12,151 bases of DNA, from positions 1 through 12,151 of the forward strand of contig CAXHBH010000034.1 of assembly GCA_964014735.1 (NCBI GenBank), read 5' to 3'. This document shows positions 7,719-12,151 of the stretch, piece after piece (positions within the stretch are counted from its first letter, which is position 1; every line of letters starts with the position of its first letter). Under the pieces are notes generated by a model. That model saw nothing but the letters and a program-made list of their open reading frames with translations, ran no database searches and was not told the origin of the DNA. A program made the translations under genes and the position numbers. The DNA is from UBA7446 sp964014735. Its GTDB lineage: Bacteria; Bacteroidota; Bacteroidia; Flavobacteriales; Flavobacteriaceae.

Positions 7719-8012
7719 ATGGAGTTCACCATTCATATTAAAACTTCAACACTGACCAAAACCCAACATTACACTGGATACCAACAAAAACTTTTCGATG
7801 AAATAAGAAGACTTAAAGAGGTTGAAGGATATGGGTATAAGAGAATTAGTTACGTACTATATGAGAAAGGTTACAGATCTATAAGAACAGATTCAATCCT
7901 CAGACACAACTATATCTATTCAATATACAAGAAAGGGAAGATTAGAGAAAAGAGAATAAATAGAGAGTTTAAACCAAAAGTGAAAAACATCATGGTTTAC
8001 CTTTCTAATTAG
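7719..8012 (+). CDS. Small protein resembling the C-terminal end of a serine recombinase; possible remnant
   Basis: 97 residues from the ATG at 7719. A GTG at 7695 adds eight, and the frame is open without a stop from 7650. It is basic and rich in Lys, Arg and Tyr. The segment GYGYKRISYVLYEKGYRSIR followed by a helix ending YSIYKKGKIREKRI has the pattern of the 'recombinase' helix-turn-helix region of large serine recombinases (aisloop-type: I..xL...GY.t......... iysilk..). That motif is normally far from the N-terminus, downstream of a catalytic serine domain that is missing here. The gene may therefore be a 5'-truncated relic of the element that brought in the islet, or a small stand-alone DNA-binding protein. 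No Shine-Dalgarno site is seen. The nuclease gene begins 42 bases downstream on the same strand. The family resemblance is by eye and modest. Confidence 0.5.
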   Translation: MEFTIHIKTSTLTKTQHYTGYQQKLFDEIRRLKEVEGYGYKRISYVLYEKGYRSIRTDSILRHNYIYSIYKKGKIREKRINREFKPKVKNIMVYLSN

Positions 8013-8054
8013 TAAATATCTTTTAAATTGTATTAAAATTACTTAAACATATTT

Positions 8055-8987
8055 ATGTCTTTTGATAAACTATTAATTGGAGAATATTATTCGAAAAAAG
8101 ATCTTTCCAAAATCTTTGATAATCCTAATATTGAAAAAATACGTGAAGGGATTTACAATCAAACTGAAAGTGAAACTTTTTTCTTTGTTGATCTAGAAAA
8201 AAAAGGGAAAGAAGAAAGATTTCATTTCGATGATTTCTTTGAAGGAGATTATTTTCATTGGGATTCCCAAACAACACAACATATTGACACTCCTAAAATC
8301 AAAGAAATTGTCAATGGAACTAGAATACCTCATCTATTAATTAGAATTAGTCCTAAAGTTAAAAGTGTAACTCAACCATTTATCTATTGTGGTAGATTAA
8401 AGTATATTGAGTATGAAAAAGGAACCTACAAACCTGTTCATATTATCTTCCAAAATATAGATTATCAAGACAATACAAATAACGAAGGACTTCTTGAAGT
8501 TTACTCATGGAAACCCAATAAAATTGGTAAAACAACAAAATCAAAAATTTCCAAGAGAAATATTATTTCTAAAGAAAGAAAAATTAACTATTCTAAACCA
8601 AATAAAACCGAAAGGAGTGGACTTATTACTTCTCGTGTTGGTCAAGGTTATTATCGTCAGGTTATTCGTGAAAAGTGGGGGAACAAATGTCCTGTAACAG
8701 GTTGTGAAATGATCCGAATTCTTATTTCATCCCACATAGTTTCATGGTCAGAAAGTAACGACAATGAAAGGTTAGATGTTGATAACGGTATACTTCTCTC
8801 TCCAAATGTAGACTCTCTATTTGATAGACATTTAATTTCATTTACTGATACAGGTAAATTATTGTTGTCAGAAAAAATAGATTCTACAGAACTCCACAAG
8901 TTGGGAATCAATTCCGACATAATAATACCAGTTTCAGAAGGAATGAAAAAATATTTAAAACGACATAGGGAGAAGTTATATGGTTAA
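8055..8987 (+). CDS. DUF3427-HNH endonuclease (restriction-like)
   Basis: 310-residue two-domain protein. The N-terminal part (about 8-135: IGEYYSKKDL, IEKIREGIYNQ, DYFHWDSQTTQ, LLIRISPKVK, PFIYCGRLKYIEYEKG) matches the DUF3427 pattern, best known as the C-terminal domain of SSL2-like helicases in restriction-like proteins. A basic Lys/Ser-rich linker follows (about 155-185). The C-terminal part (about 190-275) is an HNH_2 nuclease: CPVTGC (C212, C217), SSHIVSW with the likely catalytic H227, DNGILLSPNVDSLFDRHLISF with N251, D256 and H259. A DNA-targeting domain joined to an HNH nuclease suggests a restriction or DNA-quality role; the specificity of DUF3427 is not established. The gene is AT-rich compared with core neighbours and overlaps the Nudix gene by 8 bases. 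Domain calls are firm; the defence role is inference. Confidence 0.85.
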   Translation: MSFDKLLIGEYYSKKDLSKIFDNPNIEKIREGIYNQTESETFFFVDLEKKGKEERFHFDDFFEGDYFHWDSQTTQHIDTPKIKEIVNGTRIPHLLIRISPKVKSVTQPFIYCGRLKYIEYEKGTYKPVHIIFQNIDYQDNTNNEGLLEVYSWKPNKIGKTTKSKISKRNIISKERKINYSKPNKTERSGLITSRVGQGYYRQVIREKWGNKCPVTGCEMIRILISSHIVSWSESNDNERLDVDNGILLSPNVDSLFDRHLISFTDTGKLLLSEKIDSTELHKLGINSDIIIPVSEGMKKYLKRHREKLYG

Positions 8988-9357
8988 AGTCGTTTGTGGA
9001 GTTTTAATAAAAGATGATAGGTTTCTAATAACTCAAAAAGGTGATCAAAAAAATTATGGACTTTGGGAATTTCCAGGGGGAAAAGTAAAGACTAACGAAA
9101 CTCCCTTTGAATCTATTTTTAGAGAAATTAAAGAAGAACTTGGAATTGAAGTTCTACCTAAAAATGAAATAATTAGTTATGAACACGATATATATACTTT
9201 GATCTTTATCAAATGTATAATTAAGAATCAGAATGAGAATATCGTTTTAAACGAACATCTTGACTATAAATGGGTATATCAGACAGAAATTAAAAAATTT
9301 AATTTTATTGACGGAGATATTGAATTTATCAATAATATCACAAATTTTATTATTTAA
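8980..9357 (+). CDS. MutT/NudG-type Nudix hydrolase
   Basis: 125-residue (deoxy)nucleoside triphosphate pyrophosphohydrolase, cleaving NTPs or dNTPs, often oxidised or methylated ones, to the monophosphate and pyrophosphate. The full Nudix box GX5EX7REUXEEXGU is present: G of GKVKTNE, then seven residues, then REIKEELGI (residues about 34-56). It is preceded by LWEFPGGK as in MutT and NudG. Size is typical. The ATG overlaps the nuclease stop (ATGGTTAA), so translation is probably coupled. An AGGGAG sequence at 8967-8972, 7 bases before the ATG, is an unusually good ribosome site for this phylum. In this context it could clean the host pool of the base its nuclease partner attacks. The substrate cannot be read from sequence. 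Confidence 0.93.
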   Translation: MVKVVCGVLIKDDRFLITQKGDQKNYGLWEFPGGKVKTNETPFESIFREIKEELGIEVLPKNEIISYEHDIYTLIFIKCIIKNQNENIVLNEHLDYKWVYQTEIKKFNFIDGDIEFINNITNFII

Positions 9358-9360
9358 TAT

Positions 9361-9558
9361 ATGAAATACTGGAAATTATTAGGACTTGGGAGTGAACCAA
9401 AAGGGACTGGAAAGATCATGTCAATATGTATGTTTATAGTAATTATAAACGGTTACTTTCTTGAAGGTTTGATTGAACACGTGATAATGGATATAATAAC
9501 TTACACCTGTGTTATCGTGTTTTTTGTACTTCTAATGTATAATTTATTTAAAAAATAG
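9361..9558 (+). CDS. Small two-helix membrane protein, unknown
   Basis: 65 residues with two hydrophobic stretches (about 19-37 and 42-62), short charged ends, and the N-terminus KYWKLLGLGSEPKGTGK before the first helix. It is probably an inner-membrane hairpin protein. No family recognised. The start lies 3 bases after the Nudix stop on the same strand with similar AT-rich composition, which supports it as a real third gene of the nuclease-Nudix operon. In defence operons small membrane proteins can be effectors, but nothing here shows that directly. It ends 44 bases before the end of the convergent glmS gene. Confidence 0.65.
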   Translation: MKYWKLLGLGSEPKGTGKIMSICMFIVIINGYFLEGLIEHVIMDIITYTCVIVFFVLLMYNLFKK

Positions 9559-9582
9559 AAGGTTCAGAAATCTACCTAAGTA

Positions 9583-9595
9583 CTTGATAGTCAAG
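9583..9595. terminator. Weak hairpin between converging genes
   Basis: CTTGA-TAG-TCAAG forms a 5-bp stem with a 3-base loop in the 44-base space between the small membrane gene and glmS. There is no T-run on either side, so it is at best a weak bidirectional transcription end. Confidence 0.2.
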
Positions 9596-9602
9596 CAGTT
9601 AG

Positions 9603-11447
9603 TTACTCAACAGTAACAGACTTTGCCAAGTTTCGGGGTTGATCTACATTACAGCCGCGCATAATAGCAATATGATATGAAAGTAATTGTAGCGGAACAG
9701 AAGCCAATATAGGCACTAAGGCTTCTGTTACTTCAGGGATTTCAATTACATGGTCCGAAAGTAGCTTAACGCTTTCATCTCCTATGGTAACAATTGAAAT
9801 GATATTGGCGTTTCGCGATTTTATTTCTTGCACATTGCTGACAATCTTTTCATAATGCCCCTTGTTGGTTGCAATAACTACCACGGGCATATTTTCATCA
9901 ATAAGTGCAATTGGCCCGTGCTTCATCTCTGCTGCGGGATAACCTTCAGCATGGATATAAGAAATCTCTTTAAGCTTTAATGCACCTTCGAGTGCTGCGG
10001 GGAAATTATAACCCCTACCCAAATACAAGAAGTTTGAGGCGTCTTTATATTCACGCGCGATTTTTTCAATTTGTTTGTCATAGGTCAATATAACCTCTAT
10101 CATTTTTGGAATTGCTAACAGTTGTTTGGCAACACGATCAAAAGCAGCTTTATCAATAGTTCCTTTAAGTTGTCCCAAACGCAGTCCCATCATGATAATT
10201 ACCGTTAGCTGGGTGGTAAACGCCTTGGTAGATGCCACCCCTATTTCAGGGCCAGCATGTGTATATGTACCAGCGTTAGAAGCTCTTGCAATAGAAGAAC
10301 CAACGACATTACAAATACCGTAGACAAAAGCACCATTTTCTTTAGCAAGCTTTATGGCTGCAAGCGTATCAGCGGTTTCACCAGATTGTGAAATAGCAAT
10401 AACAATATCTCCTTTATTGATAACGGGATTGCGATAACGAAATTCAGAAGCATACTCTACCTCAACAGGGATACGTGCCGCATCTTCAAATAAGTATTCT
10501 GCTACAAGACCAGCGTGCCAAGAAGTTCCGCAAGCTATTATTGTAAAACGTGATGCGTTTTTAAATATTTCAATATTTTGTTCTATACCTGAAATATTGA
10601 TACGCTGTTCATCTACCAACAATCGCCCCCTAAAAGTATCAATAATGGCGCGGGGTTGCTCGTGAATTTCTTTAAGCATAAAGTAATCAAAACCACCCTT
10701 TTCAATGGTTTCCAACGAAAGCTGAATGTCTTGGATAATAGGTGTAATCGCTTTATCGCTTGTGATAGAGTACATCTTAAAACCTTGTTCTCTAGAAATA
10801 ACCGCCATTTCGTTATCATCCAAGTATATGGTGCGCTTGGTGTATTCAATAAAAGGTGAGGCATCGGAGGCAATAAAATACTCGTCTTTGCCTATACCTA
10901 TGGCCAAAGGACTACCCAATTTGGCAACCACTACTTCATCAGGTCGATCTTCATCAGTCACTGCAATGGCATAGGCACCTACCACTTGGGTAAGCGCAAT
11001 TTGAACAGCCTTACCAACCTTAACATTCTGGGAGGTCTTGATGAACTCAATTAGGTTTACTAGCACCTCTGTATCGGTGTCTGATTTAAAGTCAAAGCCG
11101 TTGTCTAACAACATTTTCTTTAACGAGGCGTAATTTTCAATAATACCATTGTGAACAATAGCTATTTTTCCAGAGTTGGAAAGGTGTGGGTGAGAATTTA
11201 AGTCTGATGGGGTTCCGTGTGTGGCCCAACGCGTGTGCCCCATACCAATCGTATTACCCTTGCTCGAATTTGAAGCGGCAATGAGTTCTAAGTCGGAAAC
11301 CTTACCCTTTGTCTTTACAACAACTTTTTTGTCTCCAAAGAGGGTTATCCCAGCACTGTCATAACCTCTATACTCAAGGCGTTTTAAACCTTTGATAATG
11401 ATGGGGTATGCATCTCGATTACCAATATATCCAACAATTCCACACAT
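9603..11447 (-). CDS. glmS: Glutamine-fructose-6-phosphate aminotransferase (isomerising)
   Basis: Makes glucosamine-6-phosphate from fructose-6-phosphate and glutamine, the entry to UDP-GlcNAc for peptidoglycan and lipid A; cytoplasmic. The N-terminal class II glutaminase domain starts with the nucleophile C2 after removal of Met (MCGIVGYIGNRDA), with R73 and W74 (HTRWATHG) and N100-G101 (HNGIIENY). Two SIS sugar-isomerase domains follow (IACGTSWHAG, ISQSGETADTLAAIK, GVASTKAFTTQL, LGRGYNFPAALEGALKLKE, MKHGPIALI), and the protein ends NLAKSVTVE as is typical. The 614 residues are normal. The minus-strand sequence 11489-11482 upstream reads TATCTTTA, one base off a -7 box, without a good -33. 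No glmS ribozyme is expected or seen in the leader. Functionally it supplies the same pathway as lpxK. Confidence 0.98.
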   Translation of the reverse strand: MCGIVGYIGNRDAYPIIIKGLKRLEYRGYDSAGITLFGDKKVVVKTKGKVSDLELIAASNSSKGNTIGMGHTRWATHGTPSDLNSHPHLSNSGKIAIVHNGIIENYASLKKMLLDNGFDFKSDTDTEVLVNLIEFIKTSQNVKVGKAVQIALTQVVGAYAIAVTDEDRPDEVVVAKLGSPLAIGIGKDEYFIASDASPFIEYTKRTIYLDDNEMAVISREQGFKMYSITSDKAITPIIQDIQLSLETIEKGGFDYFMLKEIHEQPRAIIDTFRGRLLVDEQRINISGIEQNIEIFKNASRFTIIACGTSWHAGLVAEYLFEDAARIPVEVEYASEFRYRNPVINKGDIVIAISQSGETADTLAAIKLAKENGAFVYGICNVVGSSIARASNAGTYTHAGPEIGVASTKAFTTQLTVIIMMGLRLGQLKGTIDKAAFDRVAKQLLAIPKMIEVILTYDKQIEKIAREYKDASNFLYLGRGYNFPAALEGALKLKEISYIHAEGYPAAEMKHGPIALIDENMPVVVIATNKGHYEKIVSNVQEIKSRNANIISIVTIGDESVKLLSDHVIEIPEVTEALVPILASVPLQLLSYHIAIMRGCNVDQPRNLAKSVTVE

Positions 11448-11695
11448 ATAGTTCTTGGTTTATTAGAAAACTTAATTGCTGTAAAGATATTGTAAATATT
11501 AAATGATGGATTGCTGCTATAAGATTTTAACACGGTTGTCGCTAATTCAAATACAATAATTTATAATTTTTTTTTGTTTTGATGAATTATCAAAATCTTT
11601 TGAATACTTTAAAACTATTTTAATTATCAGTATCAATTAAAAATCTTAATTTAATTTAAATTTTTTTCAAAGAATACTAAATGTTTTAGAAATCT
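11448..11695. other. AT-rich intergenic region upstream of glmS
   Basis: About 250 bases of very AT-rich sequence between divergent glmS and a small membrane gene, with no open frame worth calling. It must hold the glmS promoter; the best candidate is the imperfect -7 box TATCTTTA on the minus strand at 11489-11482. It includes long T-runs (11568-11575 and around 11660) and the inverted repeat listed separately. Confidence 0.6.
11577..11595. repeat. Inverted repeat TTTTGAT-N5-ATCAAAA
   Basis: TTTTGAT at 11577-11583 and ATCAAAA at 11589-11595 are perfect inverted copies around GAATT. It follows a run of T residues in the AT-rich gap. It could be an operator for the small membrane gene or a weak hairpin; in so AT-rich a stretch chance is possible. 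Confidence 0.3.
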
Positions 11696-11881
11696 ATGGA
11701 TTTAGAAAAATTAAGATCGGTTAGAGATACATTAGGAGGAGTTTGGGCATTTTCTATTATAATAAGGGTAGTTGGAAAAGTAACAAATTGGTATAATCTT
11801 CCATCATGGTTTTTTTATATCATAATGACGACAATTTTAATTTACGTTACTACTTCAATATATATTTATTTTAAAAAATGA
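11696..11881 (+). CDS. Small hypothetical membrane protein
   Basis: 61 residues: a charged start (DLEKLRSVRDTLGG), a moderately hydrophobic stretch (about 15-28), a short loop (GKVTNWYNLPSW) and a strong membrane helix (about 38-58) ending in FKK. No family recognised. No Shine-Dalgarno site or clear promoter box is visible. Support is only the ORF with a coherent membrane-protein pattern and an ATG start in an otherwise gene-poor stretch, so it could be a chance frame in AT-rich DNA. Composition is like the 7.7-9.6 kb islet and unlike glmS. Confidence 0.45.
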   Translation: MDLEKLRSVRDTLGGVWAFSIIIRVVGKVTNWYNLPSWFFYIIMTTILIYVTTSIYIYFKK

Positions 11882-11956
11882 TGATTATAAATTTATGAAC
11901 GAAACTATTGGAATACTAAAAAGATAGGGAAGACTATTACATTTCAAATCATCAAT

Positions 11957-11984
11957 AAAAAAACCCCAGCAAGATGTTGAGGTT
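11957..11984 (-). terminator. Rho-independent terminator, minus strand
   Basis: Arms at 11962-11971 and 11975-11984 pair around a 3-base loop. On the minus strand the stem has one mismatch and one G-T pair and is followed by seven T (A at 11957-11963). It sits just downstream (minus sense) of the tRNA 3'-end-like segment, as a terminator of a tRNA transcript would. Confidence 0.6.
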
Positions 11985-11991
11985 ACTAATG

Positions 11992-12016
11992 TGGGCGCTG
12001 AGGGATTAAAACTCCC
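11992..12016 (-). pseudogene. Degenerate tRNA 3'-end-like segment
   Basis: Minus-strand reading gives GGGAG-TTTTAAT-CCCTC-AGCGCCC-A. This has the order and sizes of a tRNA T-stem, 7-base T-loop, T-stem, 7-base acceptor 3' half and discriminator base. The T-loop (TTTTAAT instead of TTCRANY) is degenerate and the T-stem contains a mismatch and a wobble. No matching 5' acceptor GGGCGCT or anticodon arm lies to the right, so it is not a working tRNA. A remnant, or an attachment-site copy of a tRNA end, is possible. Confidence 0.35.
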
Positions 12017-12110
12017 CTTTCGACTACTTCTGCAAATACAATCCTGCACACTTCGTGCTTGCTTTTTTGTTTTCAAATAAACTGAAATAAGCTTCCTTAT
12101 TTTTGAAAAT

Positions 12111-12136
12111 AAAAAAACCCGATGTAATGCATCGGG
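12111..12136 (-). terminator. Strong rho-independent terminator, minus strand
   Basis: Perfect 7-bp stem CCCGATG (12118-12124) and CATCGGG (12130-12136) with a 5-base loop. On the minus strand it is followed by seven T (A at 12111-12117). It should end a minus-strand gene that lies to the right of this window. Confidence 0.8.
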
Positions 12137-12151
12137 ATTGTGTTTGTTGTG

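Larger units (their letters stand above)
11885..12117. other. Non-coding stretch between small gene and right edge
   Basis: No convincing gene. A 63-codon minus-strand frame runs through the tRNA-like segment and the terminator, so it is judged spurious. Besides the sites listed separately there is a small hairpin GCAC-N5-GTGC (12046-12058) followed by a T-run at 12062-12067, a possible weak plus-strand terminator for the small membrane gene. Confidence 0.5.

Noticed and set aside
8028..8057. A promoter just before the nuclease gene using TTG at 8028-8030
   Set aside because: The only -7-like sequence at a suitable distance overlaps the start codon and has a mismatch in the TTTG core.
7544..9602. 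Insertion-sequence ends or direct-repeat attachment sites around the islet
   Set aside because: Comparing both borders by eye gave no matching direct repeats or long terminal inverted repeats, and there is no transposase.
11448..11695. A glmS ribozyme or riboswitch upstream of glmS
   Set aside because: That ribozyme is known from Firmicutes; the sequence here is plain AT-rich DNA without the expected conserved core or pairings.
11992..12068. A complete tRNA on the minus strand
   Set aside because: No 5' acceptor half complementary to AGCGCCC, no anticodon arm and a degenerate T-loop; only a 3'-end relic can be supported.
11885..12076. A 63-codon minus-strand frame
   Set aside because: It runs through the tRNA-like segment and the terminator hairpin, has an implausible composition, and reads like translation of non-coding RNA sequence.
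1..12151. CRISPR array or other tandem repeats
   Set aside because: No regularly spaced repeats of 20 bases or more were seen anywhere in the window.

Overview
The window looks like chromosomal DNA of a member of the Bacteroidota, most likely a flavobacterium. The grounds are the moderately AT-rich sequence, the near absence of Shine-Dalgarno sites, several matches to the Bacteroidota -7 box TAnnTTTG, an LpxK for lipid A, and core proteins that resemble flavobacterial versions. This assignment is inferred from sequence character; no search was run.

Left part (1-7543) is compact housekeeping DNA. An ECF-type sigma factor (its true start may lie left of the window) is followed after 1 base by a divergent Nramp-like transporter. 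Lipoyl synthase lipA comes next with its own probable promoter. Its stop codon abuts that of the convergent lpxK. lpxK is divergent from a Nif3/DUF34-family gene across 33 bases that hold two mirror-image -7 boxes. The Nif3 gene is followed after 3 bases by a coiled-coil protein of the C4 zinc-ribbon family that has lost all four zinc ligands. That gene overlaps tail to tail by 8 bases with an acetoacetyl-CoA synthetase.

Middle part (about 7544-9602) is a distinctly AT-richer islet of plus-strand genes between two minus-strand core genes. It holds a small protein resembling the C-terminal end of a serine recombinase, a DUF3427-HNH nuclease, a MutT-type Nudix hydrolase overlapping the nuclease by 8 bases, and a two-helix membrane protein 3 bases further on. 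The last three look like one operon. This is the best candidate in the window for an uncharacterised system, possibly restriction of modified or damaged DNA with a matching nucleotide-pool enzyme. That function is inference.

Right part (9603-12151) carries glmS (glucosamine-6-phosphate synthase, feeding UDP-GlcNAc and hence lipid A and peptidoglycan), then an AT-rich gap, a small hypothetical membrane protein, and about 270 bases without a convincing gene. That last stretch contains a degenerate tRNA 3'-end-like segment with a terminator behind it, and a second strong minus-strand terminator belonging to a gene beyond the right edge.
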